Assembly: GCF_008692035.1 (NCBI RefSeq)
Contig: NZ_VTFG01000001.1
Location: 558,001-622,000 of the forward strand
From: Pseudomonas marginalis
Lineage (GTDB): Bacteria; Pseudomonadota; Gammaproteobacteria; Pseudomonadales; Pseudomonadaceae
Direction: 5' to 3'
Length of the DNA stretch: 64,000 bases
Notes under the pieces: generated by a model
The model's input: only the letters and a program-made list of their open reading frames with translations
What the model was told of the DNA's origin: nothing
The model's database searches: none
Shown here: positions 44,485-53,181 of the stretch, one piece after another
Position numbering within the stretch: position 1 is the stretch's first letter
Layout of the letters: each line of letters starts with the position of its first letter
Program-made: the position numbers and the translations under genes

Positions 44485-45189
44485 TTACAGCAGGCCACCG
44501 CCGTCGATATCAATGACAGCACCGGTCATGTAGCCATTTTCCATGGCCAGCACATACCCCGCCGCCACTTCCTCGGCCTGCCCCACACGTCCCACCGGCA
44601 ACGCGCCACCTGCCTTGGCAAACATCGCCAGGCGCTGGTCCTCGGCCAACCCCGCATACGCCGGGGTATCAATCACACCGGGACTCACCACGTTGACGCG
44701 ACGCGGCGCCAACTCCTTGGCCAACTGCTTGCCCAAGGCTTCAGTGGCGGCGTTGATACCGACTTTGATGAACTGCCCCGGTGCCAATTTGCGCCCCAGT
44801 TGCCCGGAGGTCAGGCTGATGCTGCCGTGCTCATCGAGGAAAGGCAGCGCGTACTGGATCGCCCGCAAGGCACCCCAGAGTTTCACGTTGAAGTTGTCCT
44901 GGGCCTCGCCCAGGTCGGTTTCGGCCAGGGCCTTGGCGCGTACCGAGGGGCCGGAGGTGTACACCAGATGGTCAAAGCGCCCGACGGTTTCGAACAACCG
45001 TTGCAGGGACGCGGCGTCGGTGACGTCCACCGGTTCGCTGCGCAGGCCGTTATCGCGGCCAGACGATAGGCGCCGCCCCGCCAGCACCACCTGGGCACCG
45101 CGTGCGGCTGCGGCCTTGGCCACGGCTGCACCGATGCCGCTGCTGCCGCCGATGACGATCACCGTTTTGCCGTTGAGTGAGGAATTCAT
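44485..45189 (-). CDS. Short-chain dehydrogenase/reductase, atypical active site
   Basis: 234 residues. The nucleotide-binding motif is VIGGSSGIGAAVAKAAA, and VNVVSPGVIDTPAYAGL follows the active-site helix. The Ser region SISLTSGQLG is present, but where YxxxK is expected the sequence reads FIKVGINAATEALGKQLAKE, so both the Tyr and Lys appear replaced (Lys and Asn). It belongs with the divergent SDRs, which may be inactive or use other residues. Start 45189 is preferred; an in-frame ATG at 45240 adds 17 residues. It is divergent from a LysR gene 101 bases away, the probable regulator. Confidence 0.85.
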   Translation of the reverse strand: MNSSLNGKTVIVIGGSSGIGAAVAKAAAARGAQVVLAGRRLSSGRDNGLRSEPVDVTDAASLQRLFETVGRFDHLVYTSGPSVRAKALAETDLGEAQDNFNVKLWGALRAIQYALPFLDEHGSISLTSGQLGRKLAPGQFIKVGINAATEALGKQLAKELAPRRVNVVSPGVIDTPAYAGLAEDQRLAMFAKAGGALPVGRVGQAEEVAAGYVLAMENGYMTGAVIDIDGGGLL

Positions 45190-45290
45190 GGGGAAGTGTC
45201 CTGGGTTAGAAAGTGAGCGTTCATCATCCCAGCTTGGCAATCAACGAAAAATCCCGGTAAAACGACAGGATCTTTAAAGGATTTTTACAA

Positions 45291-46193
45291 ATGAGCTCAA
45301 TCCTCGACCTCGAAGTGTTCGCACGCACCGCCGACACCGGCAGCCTGTCTGCCGCCGCACGCGGGCTCGGCCTGACCCCCGCAGCGGCCAGCATTGCCCT
45401 CAAGCGCCTGGAAACCCGCCTGGGTACCCGCCTGCTGGCACGCTCCACCCGCAGCATGCGCCTGACCGAAGAAGGCCGGCGTTACCTCGACAGCGTGCGC
45501 GAGGCCCTGGCCGCCTTGGCCGAAGGCGAGCAAGCGCTCAAGCAGCAGAGCCAGGGCCTGACCGGCTTGTTGCAGTTGGCCGCACCCTCGGATTTCGGCC
45601 GCAATGTGGTACTGGGCTGGCTGGATGAGTTCAAGCTGGAACACCCGCACATCCGCCTGCAACTACTGCTCAACGACAGCAATGCCGACCTGTTCCGCGA
45701 CACCGTCGACATCGCCCTGCGCTTCGGCGTCCCACGGGACTCCAGCCTGGTGGCGCTGCCGGTGGTGCCCGATCACCAACGCCTGCCCTGCGCCAGCCCC
45801 GACTACCTGGCGCGTCACGGCACGCCGCGCATCCCGGCGGAGTTGGCGCAGCACAATACGCTGCGGTACATGCGCCAGGGCCGGGCCAACAGCACCTGGT
45901 ACTTTCGCCAGGGCACCACGTTGCAGGAAGTCGAAGTGACGGGCGACTACCTGAGCGATGACGGCGAGATTGTGCGGCGCTGGGCACTGGCCGGCCACGG
46001 CATTGCCTATAAGGCCAACCTCGACATCGCCCGGGACCTCAAGGCCGGACGGCTGGTGCACCTGTTGCCGGACTGGCAGGGCGAACCCACCCCGTTCAAC
46101 CTGATGTGCCCGCACCGCCTGCAAGTGTCGGAGCGGGTGAAAGCGCTGCACCGATTTCTGCAAGGGCGTTGCCAGGCCTTGCTGAGTGCATGA
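45291..46193 (+). CDS. LysR-family transcriptional regulator
   Basis: 300 residues with an N-terminal winged helix-turn-helix (MSSILDLEVFARTADTGSLS then AAARGLGLTPAAASIALKRLETRLGTRLLARSTR). The C-terminal periplasmic-binding-like effector domain includes LLQLAAPSDFGRN and LRFGVPRDSSLVALPV. The pattern is that of the CrgA/DsdC-like LTTR subgroup that often controls a divergent oxidoreductase gene, here the SDR at 44485. The effector is not predictable. Confidence 0.92.
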   Translation: MSSILDLEVFARTADTGSLSAAARGLGLTPAAASIALKRLETRLGTRLLARSTRSMRLTEEGRRYLDSVREALAALAEGEQALKQQSQGLTGLLQLAAPSDFGRNVVLGWLDEFKLEHPHIRLQLLLNDSNADLFRDTVDIALRFGVPRDSSLVALPVVPDHQRLPCASPDYLARHGTPRIPAELAQHNTLRYMRQGRANSTWYFRQGTTLQEVEVTGDYLSDDGEIVRRWALAGHGIAYKANLDIARDLKAGRLVHLLPDWQGEPTPFNLMCPHRLQVSERVKALHRFLQGRCQALLSA

Positions 46194-46274
46194 AGAAACG
46201 CCCCCAGGGCTTGTTCCAGAGCCTGCGAGTCTGGTATTGCATAGGGCACGTCTCACTGCCGCAAGGAGCTTTGC

Positions 46275-47285
46275 ATGATTTACCGCACATTGGGCCAGTC
46301 CGGTTTGAAGGTCAGCGCCTTGACCCTGGGCACCATGATGTTTGGCGAACAGACCCACACCGAGGACTCGCTGCGCATCATCGACAAGGCCTGGGACCAG
46401 GGCATCAATTTTATCGACACGGCGGATGTCTACACCGGCGGGCGCTCCGAGGAAATCGTCGGCGAGGCCATCGCTCGCCATCGTCAGGATTGGGTGGTGG
46501 CGTCGAAAGTCGCCATTGGCCCCACCGAGGGCCTGCCCAACCGCAGTGGCCTGAGCCGCAAGCGCATCTTCAACGCGCTGGAAGCCAGCCTCACCCGCCT
46601 CGATACCGACTACCTCGACATCTACTACCTGCACCGCGAAGATCACGACACCCCGCTGGAGGTGACGGTATCAGCCATCGGCGACCTGATTCGCCAGGGC
46701 AAGATCCGCTACTGGGGCCTGTCCAACTATCGCGGCTGGCGAATTGCCGAGGTGATCCGCGTCGCCGAACGCCTGGGCGTGGACAAACCGGTGATCAGCC
46801 AGCCGTTGTACAACATCGTCAACCGCCAGGCTGAAGTCGAACAGATCACCGCCGCTGCCGCGTACGGCCTGGGCGTCGTGCCTTACAGCCCACTGGCCCG
46901 CGGCGTGCTCAGCGGCAAGTACGCACCGGACGTGACACCCGAAGCCGGCAGCCGTGCGGCACGCCAGGACAAGCGCATCCTGGAAACCGAATGGCGCGTG
47001 GAGTCGTTGCGCATCGCCCAGCAGATCCAGCAATACACCCAGGGCCGTGGCGTGGGCATTGTCGAGTTTGCCATCGCCTGGGTGCTGAACAACGCGGCGG
47101 TGAGCTCGGCGATCGTAGGGCCGCGCACCGAGGCGCAGTGGGATGCCTACACCGGCGCGCTGGACGTGAAGATCACGGCTGAGGATGAAGCGTTCATTGA
47201 TTCGTTGGTAACGCCGGGGCATTCCTCTACGCCGGGGTTCAATGATGTGGGCCATTTTGTCTCGGGCCGAGTGGCGCGCGCGTAG
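46275..47285 (+). CDS. Aldo/keto reductase
   Basis: 336-residue (alpha/beta)8 NADPH reductase of the Tas/YajO/YdjG-like subgroup. N-terminus MIYRTLGQSGLKVSALTLGT. Catalytic residues can be placed as Asp and Tyr in FIDTADVYTGGRSEE, Lys in VVASKV and His in YYLHREDHD. The NADPH-binding loop near the C-terminus is SSAIVGPRTEAQW. AAGGAG precedes the ATG. It probably reduces small aldehydes or ketones; the substrate is unknown. It is downstream of the LysR gene by 81 bases and may be in its regulon. Confidence 0.9.
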   Translation: MIYRTLGQSGLKVSALTLGTMMFGEQTHTEDSLRIIDKAWDQGINFIDTADVYTGGRSEEIVGEAIARHRQDWVVASKVAIGPTEGLPNRSGLSRKRIFNALEASLTRLDTDYLDIYYLHREDHDTPLEVTVSAIGDLIRQGKIRYWGLSNYRGWRIAEVIRVAERLGVDKPVISQPLYNIVNRQAEVEQITAAAAYGLGVVPYSPLARGVLSGKYAPDVTPEAGSRAARQDKRILETEWRVESLRIAQQIQQYTQGRGVGIVEFAIAWVLNNAAVSSAIVGPRTEAQWDAYTGALDVKITAEDEAFIDSLVTPGHSSTPGFNDVGHFVSGRVARA

Positions 47286-47341
47286 GCTGATTGACCAATT
47301 AAGGGTTGCGCAGCGGCCTTACTGCGGCGAGCGGGCTTGCT

Positions 47342-47472
47342 GTGGTGAGCGGGCTTGCCCCGCGCTGGGCTGCGCAGCAGCCCTTTAAAGCCGTCGCGTT
47401 TTTCCAGGAAAACCTCGTCGCCAGTTATTGGGGCTGCTTCGCAGCCCAGCGCGGGGCAAGCCCGCTCACCAC
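47342..47472. repeat. 42-bp inverted repeat of REP type
   Basis: Arms 47342-47383 and 47431-47472 are complementary at 41 of 42 positions (a single C/A difference near the inner end) around a 47-base spacer. Each arm carries GAGCGGGCTTGCCCCGCGC and a GGGCTGCxxxGCAGCCC subhairpin. A partial extra copy (GCGAGCGGGCTTGCT) precedes the left arm at about 47327. This is REPIN-like: two inverted REP units close together. With the adjacent microsatellite, it fills the 427-base gene-free gap 47286-47712. Confidence 0.85.
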
Positions 47473-47556
47473 AACAACCACAACAACCACAACAACCACA
47501 ACAACCACAACAACCACAACAACCACAACAACCACAACAACAACCACAACAACAAC
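47468..47556. repeat. 9-bp microsatellite (ACCACAACA)n
   Basis: Eight uninterrupted copies of ACCACAACA run from 47468 to 47539. An ACA insertion follows, then a ninth copy at 47543-47551 and a degenerate end. The tract begins within the last five bases of the right REP arm (CACCAC), so it appears to have grown from that edge. Reading frames through it give only Thr, Pro-Gln-Gln or His-Asn-Asn repeats and are not genes. The remaining stretch to 47712 shows no feature. Confidence 0.9.
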
Positions 47557-47712
47557 ACCCCGACTGCCCCTGCCAGGCAGACCCAAGCGGCGGCAGCGAG
47601 ACATTTTCCTGAAAAACGCCCCAAAACAGCGCAACCCTCTCGCTTCAAAAGCACCATAATCCCCTGTTGAAATTCCCCCTACTTGTTTGAAATCGGTTTT
47701 CGCGAGGACAGC

Positions 47713-48594
47713 GTGTCTAAAGGTGTTGTGTTATCGGTGTCGGCCTCGGTGTTGTTTGCCGTGATGTATTACTTCACGTCATTGCTGACGCCATTGAGCG
47801 GGCTGGAAATTTTCGGCTGGCGCATGTTGCTGACCGTGCCGTGCATGACGGTGTTCATGATCGTCAGCGGCGAATGGCGGCGGGTCTGGGAATTGCTGCG
47901 AGTGCTGGCGGCCAAGCCTCGGCTGATCGGCGGTGTGGTGCTGTCGTCGGCGTTGCTGGGCGTGCAGTTGTGGTTGTTCATGTGGGCGCCGCTGAATGGG
48001 CGCAGCCTGGATGTATCGGTGGGTTACTTCCTGCTGCCGCTGACCATGGTGCTGACCGGGCGCCTGGTATGGGGCGAACAGTTGTCCTACCTGCAAAAGA
48101 TCGCGGTGTTTTTTGCCGGCCTCGGGGTACTCAACGAGTTGTTCCAGGCCGGCGGGTTCTCCTGGGCGACGCTGGTGGTGATCATCGGTTACCCGCTGTA
48201 TTTCATTGCGCGCAGATACCTCAAGACCGACCACCTGGGCGGACTCTGGCTGGACATGGCGCTGATGCTGCCGGTGGCCTGGTGGTTTGTGCAAAGCGGC
48301 GAACAGGGCTTTGCGGTGATGGATGCCCACCCCAAGCTGTACGGGTTGATCCCGATACTGGGCCTGATCAGCGCCTCGGCGCTGGTGAGCTATATCATCG
48401 CCAGCCGCCTGCTGGCGTTCAGCCTGTTCGGACTGCTCAGTTATGTCGAGCCGGTGCTGTTGCTGGTGGTGGCGCTGCTGCTGGGTGAAGGCATCAAGGC
48501 CGGCGAATGGTTGACCTACATCCCGATCTGGATAGCGGTCATGGTCCTTGTGTTCGAAGGGGTCAAGCACCTGGTGCGTCAGCGCAGGGCTTGA
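47713..48594 (+). CDS. rarD: RarD-type EamA-family transporter
   Basis: 293-residue ten-helix drug/metabolite transporter starting on GTG (VSKGVVLSVSASVLFAVMYY) with GAGGA 5 bases upstream; an in-frame TTG at 47683 is less likely. RarD hallmarks are visible: LSGLEIFGWRMLLTVPCM after the first helix, NGRSLDVSVGYFLLPLTMVL in the middle, and FSLFGLLSYVEPVLLLVVALLLGE near the end. The role is inner-membrane export or import of an unknown metabolite. Its last 32 bases overlap the convergent fimbrial chaperone gene. Confidence 0.87.
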   Translation: MSKGVVLSVSASVLFAVMYYFTSLLTPLSGLEIFGWRMLLTVPCMTVFMIVSGEWRRVWELLRVLAAKPRLIGGVVLSSALLGVQLWLFMWAPLNGRSLDVSVGYFLLPLTMVLTGRLVWGEQLSYLQKIAVFFAGLGVLNELFQAGGFSWATLVVIIGYPLYFIARRYLKTDHLGGLWLDMALMLPVAWWFVQSGEQGFAVMDAHPKLYGLIPILGLISASALVSYIIASRLLAFSLFGLLSYVEPVLLLVVALLLGEGIKAGEWLTYIPIWIAVMVLVFEGVKHLVRQRRA

Positions 48595-49345
48595 GCGACG
48601 AACAGGCGACAGGCCGCAACAGCGCCTGATGGTGTTGAGTGGCACCCTCATCGTCCAGGGTGGTGAATTCTACCGGCGTGCCGGTCAGGCCCTCGTGAGG
48701 CAGCCCGGGCATCGCAATCCGTGCAGTCCCATAGGGCGCGACCATCGGCGGATCTTCACTGCGATGCTCCACTGCGCGGAGTGTCAGTACCACCCCGGAC
48801 AAGGTCACGTGATAGGGCGTGGGGTTAAGCACCTCCAACCCCGCCTCGCCTCCACCGCTTACGGACCATTGCAGCGCGTGAGCCGCGTCCTGCACCTGCC
48901 CCGGCAGTTCGGCGGGCCGGAGGAAAAGCTTGATCCGCGTACGAAAGGCAAATTGCAGGACGTTGGTTTCAGCCGAGGCCTCAACACTCGGCCTGATTGC
49001 CAGCACGTTCAGCCAGTACACCGACTCCCGGTCAGCCATCGGCTTCGGCGTTTGATAATGCATGATCCGCAAGGCGCGTCCGGTGCTTGCATTCATGCGA
49101 ACGATGGGTGGCGTAATCGTGAACGGCACATCACTGTTTTCGGGCGCCGCCGCCGCATCGCCGTCATCGATCCACGCCTGCACCAGGCGCGGACTGTCAG
49201 CCTCGTTGTGCAGGTTGATCACCACCGCGCGCGCGGCGCCCGGATAGATGACACGTGTGCGGTCAATCACGATTTCACCCTGCGCGACGATCGCCTGCAG
49301 GCTCATCAGCACGCCAAGGCCCCTGCTCCACAGCGCGATGCTCAT
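48563..49345 (-). CDS. Second periplasmic fimbrial chaperone (PapD-like)
   Basis: 260 residues with signal peptide (MSIALWSRGLGVLMSLQAIVAQG). Two immunoglobulin-like domains: N-terminal GEIVIDRTRVIYPGAARAVVI, PRLVQAWIDDGD, SDVPFTITPPIVRM and RESVYWLNVLAI, then FAFRTRIKLFLRPAEL, the conserved segment before domain 2. It would fold subunits by donor-strand complementation. Start 49345 overlaps the adhesin stop (ATGA); the frame extends to 49471 but inside the adhesin gene. A full-length first chaperone also exists at 53182, so this one may be dedicated to the tip protein. Confidence 0.9.
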   Translation of the reverse strand: MSIALWSRGLGVLMSLQAIVAQGEIVIDRTRVIYPGAARAVVINLHNEADSPRLVQAWIDDGDAAAAPENSDVPFTITPPIVRMNASTGRALRIMHYQTPKPMADRESVYWLNVLAIRPSVEASAETNVLQFAFRTRIKLFLRPAELPGQVQDAAHALQWSVSGGGEAGLEVLNPTPYHVTLSGVVLTLRAVEHRSEDPPMVAPYGTARIAMPGLPHEGLTGTPVEFTTLDDEGATQHHQALLRPVACSSLKPCADAPGA

Positions 49346-50376
49346 CGGTAGCTCATTGTGAAGGACGCCAACCCGTTCGCGCTGCCGGGCCGGATCGATG
49401 AGCCCGTCTGGATATAACGTGCAGTCAAAGGAATCTGCACGGTTGCATTGCCGGTTGTGCCGACCAGCCACTGGTTCGGGTTGCCAATGGTCGTGGAGTC
49501 GGCGCCGTAACGCACCAGTGTGCTCCCCCGCAGTAGTTGCAGTGCGACGCCGCTGGCCACGGAGGTCGGGGTCAGCGACAACACATCGCTGCGATTGGCC
49601 GGCGTGGTCTGGTCTGTCACCGTGATAAATACGTCACGCGTAGCACCGCTGGTGCCGCCCGTACATGACAGTGTGATGTTACGGGTCACGCTGCCGGCGA
49701 AGCTGCCCACCCCGCGAAAGTCACGTGCAGCCACGGCCGGCATGGGCATTGCAACCGAAGGCGTGGTGATGCTGCAGGTGGGTTTGCGGGGCGCATTGAT
49801 CGTGATATTGGAAAAGTTCACCGCGTAATAGCCGGCCCCGCTGATGGGCGTGCCGGTGATCGTATACCTTGCAAGGTTCCTGGCGGCGATCGTGCCGCCG
49901 GTGATGGGGCCCGTGGCTACAAAGTAGATACGGGTATCAAGCCCGAGGACGATGGGCCTTGCCCTGATATCTCCAACAATCAGTGTGACACCCGCCGTGT
50001 TGATAGGCATGAACGGCCGATTCGGGTCCCTCGCCATCATGGCAAACCCGACCCCAGGCACATTGGTGGCGTGCACCGGCATTGAAAGCCCGTTGGCGGA
50101 AAATGTCTGGCCCGTCGGCGGGCTATTGACCAGCGCCAGCCTGGCCTGTGCCCCAAAAGCAATGCCAGTGGTACACCGAAGCGCAGATCCTGGAGGGCTG
50201 TCAAAGCGATAGCCGCTGGCGGACCCTATCACTTGTCCTACCTGTTGCCCGGCCGCAACGGTGATCGGGGGAATAGTAATATTCACCGACGGGCCGGGGG
50301 CGCAGGTGATCGCTTGAGCCTCCAGCGCCACCATCCATCCTCCCAGCAACACGCCGGCAAGCGAATACCTAGTCAT
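49342..50376 (-). CDS. Fimbrial tip adhesin
   Basis: 344 residues with signal peptide ending EAQA (MTRYSLAGVLLGGWMVALEA). A two-domain layout typical of CU tip adhesins: an N-terminal about 180-residue beta-rich receptor domain, then a C-terminal pilin domain starting KPTCSITTPSVAMPM with its disulfide partner in ITLSCTGGTSG and the penultimate-strand ending SANGLASFTMSYR. The receptor is unknown. The gene lies between usher and second chaperone. Confidence 0.87.
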   Translation of the reverse strand: MTRYSLAGVLLGGWMVALEAQAITCAPGPSVNITIPPITVAAGQQVGQVIGSASGYRFDSPPGSALRCTTGIAFGAQARLALVNSPPTGQTFSANGLSMPVHATNVPGVGFAMMARDPNRPFMPINTAGVTLIVGDIRARPIVLGLDTRIYFVATGPITGGTIAARNLARYTITGTPISGAGYYAVNFSNITINAPRKPTCSITTPSVAMPMPAVAARDFRGVGSFAGSVTRNITLSCTGGTSGATRDVFITVTDQTTPANRSDVLSLTPTSVASGVALQLLRGSTLVRYGADSTTIGNPNQWLVGTTGNATVQIPLTARYIQTGSSIRPGSANGLASFTMSYR

Positions 50377-50440
50377 GAAAACAGCACCTCTGTCATATCG
50401 GATAAGTCTTGCATCGCATCAATCATGAATCGGCGCTCGC

Positions 50441-53113
50441 TCATGGCTGGCCCGCCACCTGGCGAGCCTGGCTCGCCACACATACCCCTTGCATGAAGTC
50501 GGTAGTGACCTGTCGCTGGCCGGCGGTGGCCGGCGGCATGTGGTAGTGGATATCGCACTGCTCGGCGATTTTGCTGCCCCACTTGACGGTCAGGCGGCCT
50601 TCCTGCGGGATGTCCCGGACGAAGGCTTTGCTGGCCTGCCCCACCACACCGACCTCACGCCCTTGCCCATCGAATACCTGTGCAGCAAATGGCAGCGGGC
50701 TGCCATTCTCGCGAACGCCCTTGACCACCACTGCCCGGCCATTGACCGTGTCGAACTTGACCAGCGATACCGCACCCGAGGTCGGTACGACGTTGCGGGT
50801 CGATTCCTGAAGCTCCACATCCAGCGACATGCCTTCCGGATCGATCTCCACCGTATTGTTCTGGAACGCCGTCAGATTGGGCACGACGGCGTATCCCTTG
50901 CTGTTGACCCGTGTACCGCCGCCACCGCCAAGCCGGGCGCCTTCGGCTCCCGGCACATGGACCAGCGCCGAGGCTTCGCCCAGGCTTTGCGAGAACGCCA
51001 CACCGTCGGCGTGCACGACTACTCCGCCGTCGGCGCCGAACGAAAGCTGCGAGCTATCGCGGCTCTGGCCATATCCGGCGCGCAGGTGGGTGGCATCGGT
51101 GCGATAACCCGCATAGGTGTTGAACTGGCTGGAGCGCGTGCTATCACTGGTCGCACGGTGGGCGGAAACACCGTAGTTGACCTCGGCGTTCTCGCCCAGG
51201 AAGCCGTTGATGCCCACCTGCTGCTGGCTGCCCCGTGTATCGCCGGTATCCCGGGACAGCGAAGTATTGATCGTCGGCGACCTCGACTCACTCCCCAGGG
51301 GCATCGATAGCGTGAGCATGTAGCGGTTATCAATGCGCCCGGGTTGACCGATACGCCCGAAGAACACATCGTCACTGAGTTCGCTTTGGGTCAGTTGTCG
51401 CGTGTCCTGGACCCTCGAACGTTGCGCCGAAAGGTTCCAGTTGAGCTTGTTCCAGGTCGAGCCGTAGCTGGCGGTGAATGAAACCTGGCGGCCCTCGTTC
51501 TCGCCCCAATAGTCGACAGAGCTGCCGTACAGGCTCAGGGTGCCGATGCCCAGTTGCTGGCTGATGGTCAGGTCGAGCCGGCTTTTTTGCCGGGCATAGC
51601 CGTTGACATCACCGGAGCCGCTCGCGATCTCACGCACATTCAGGGCATCCGGAAGGTTCAGGTATCCCTCCGTGGAGAATCGATACGCGCCCAGCGCAAA
51701 ATGCGTCCCCGAGGCCGGCAGGCTTTTGTTGTAGCCAAGCCCGAGGCTTTGCCCGGTCAGGCGTCCATGCTCTGGCACCGCGGTACGTGAGGTGGCGGTG
51801 TCCAGCGAAAAGGCGCCGACGGGCGTATTCAACGCAACACCGACCTTTCCCTGCTCATAGCCTTTGGAAAGACTGCCGCCGCCATACACCGTCAGGTCAT
51901 CGGTCAAGCCGTGTTGCAGAGTGCCTTGAAAGACGCTCGCCCCCTTGGCGTCGATGCCCTTTTGCTGCACCTCACCCAGGGTGGCACTGTATTTTGTCGT
52001 GTCGGCCCGCAGCAGCTGCGGGGCCACTGAGTACGGCACGACGAAGGTGTTCCGACGCCCGTCGACTTCGGTCACATTGACGATCAAGTCACCGCCGTAT
52101 CCGGTGGCATGCAGGTCACTGATGACAAAGGGGCCAGGCGCCACCGTGGTCTCATAAATGGTGTAGCCGTTCTGGCTGACCGTGACCGTTGCATTACTGT
52201 CGGCGACACCCCGTACCTGCGGTGCATAGCCTTGCTGCGTCTGCGGGCGCATGCGGTCATCGGTGGCCAGGGTCACGCCCCGCAGGCGGACCCCGTCGAC
52301 AATCTGTCCGTTGCTGAAGGTGTCTCCCAGGGTCAGTTGTGACTGCCAGGGGATGATACTGCGCTGCACATACGTGGACGTGTTCTGATAAGTCTCGAAG
52401 CCTGTGCGATTGCTCCAGGCCTGGGCGCCCTGGTGCCGCAAGCGCCAGGCGCCCAGATTGATCCCCGCATTGAGGCCCAGGTAAGTACGACCGTCACCTT
52501 CACCGGCGGTGACTGCGCTGGTGCTGAAGTTGTAATTGAGTAACCCTGCGGCAATCCCCTCATCCAGCGACTCGGGGTCAATGTAGCCACGCATGGAACG
52601 CTTCATATAGGCCTGCGGCACGCTGGCGGCCAACTCGAGCGCACCCGGGTCGAAGGTGCTGGATGCCATCGGAATCCACTGCCCCAGGTCGCCGCAGTAC
52701 TGGCCGGCTGCGGCAGGGTTGCCGACCTCGCGCCCATGGGCCTCGGTATCGACTTTATCCATCGCGATACCGATTTTTTCCAACACTTCGCGACTCAAGC
52801 ATGGCTGCGCGCCGGCCTTTGCCTGGGCTGCGACGAACTCCACCTCCCTGCGCCCCAATGCCTGGCCGTTGACCACGATATCTACGCGGTACAGGCCGGG
52901 GCTCATCGGGTTGCCGGTGTTGAACCGTGACGTGTCGACCGACGACGCCAGGCCACTGGAGAATGCGTTCAGATCAAAGCTCAACTCAGACGCAAGCGCG
53001 GCATCGCTTGCCATCACGGCCGCACTCATCAAACCACCCAACATCATCGTGCGAGGCTGGAATGGCAAAATCGGGGCGCAACGATGCACCCTTACCTGGA
53101 TGTGACTAGGCAT
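50441..53113 (-). CDS. Outer-membrane fimbrial usher
   Basis: 890 residues, normal for FimD/PapC ushers. A long basic leader MPSHIQVRVHRCAPILPF precedes a signal segment ending AALA. The N-terminal periplasmic domain reads ELSFDLNAFSSGLASSVDTS. The 24-strand barrel carries plug-domain segments such as GYTIYETTVAPGPFVISDL and DLIVNVTEVDGRRNTF. The C-terminal domains include GVRENGSPLPFAAQVFDGQG, ending with CDIHYHMPP. It exports and assembles subunits delivered by the chaperones. It lies between chaperone 1 and the adhesin. Confidence 0.95.
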   Translation of the reverse strand: MPSHIQVRVHRCAPILPFQPRTMMLGGLMSAAVMASDAALASELSFDLNAFSSGLASSVDTSRFNTGNPMSPGLYRVDIVVNGQALGRREVEFVAAQAKAGAQPCLSREVLEKIGIAMDKVDTEAHGREVGNPAAAGQYCGDLGQWIPMASSTFDPGALELAASVPQAYMKRSMRGYIDPESLDEGIAAGLLNYNFSTSAVTAGEGDGRTYLGLNAGINLGAWRLRHQGAQAWSNRTGFETYQNTSTYVQRSIIPWQSQLTLGDTFSNGQIVDGVRLRGVTLATDDRMRPQTQQGYAPQVRGVADSNATVTVSQNGYTIYETTVAPGPFVISDLHATGYGGDLIVNVTEVDGRRNTFVVPYSVAPQLLRADTTKYSATLGEVQQKGIDAKGASVFQGTLQHGLTDDLTVYGGGSLSKGYEQGKVGVALNTPVGAFSLDTATSRTAVPEHGRLTGQSLGLGYNKSLPASGTHFALGAYRFSTEGYLNLPDALNVREIASGSGDVNGYARQKSRLDLTISQQLGIGTLSLYGSSVDYWGENEGRQVSFTASYGSTWNKLNWNLSAQRSRVQDTRQLTQSELSDDVFFGRIGQPGRIDNRYMLTLSMPLGSESRSPTINTSLSRDTGDTRGSQQQVGINGFLGENAEVNYGVSAHRATSDSTRSSQFNTYAGYRTDATHLRAGYGQSRDSSQLSFGADGGVVVHADGVAFSQSLGEASALVHVPGAEGARLGGGGGTRVNSKGYAVVPNLTAFQNNTVEIDPEGMSLDVELQESTRNVVPTSGAVSLVKFDTVNGRAVVVKGVRENGSPLPFAAQVFDGQGREVGVVGQASKAFVRDIPQEGRLTVKWGSKIAEQCDIHYHMPPATAGQRQVTTDFMQGVCVASQARQVAGQP

Positions 53114-53181
53114 AGTTATGACTTCAGTGGACGCTGGGAAATGTACGTTTGCTTGCCATCATCAACGTTCCGGGGACGCGT

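Noticed and set aside
47306..47659. Open frames encoding poly-Thr, Pro-Gln-Gln or His-Asn-Asn repeats
   Set aside because: All three frames are open only because the 9-bp microsatellite lacks stops; no conserved sequence or start site surrounds it.
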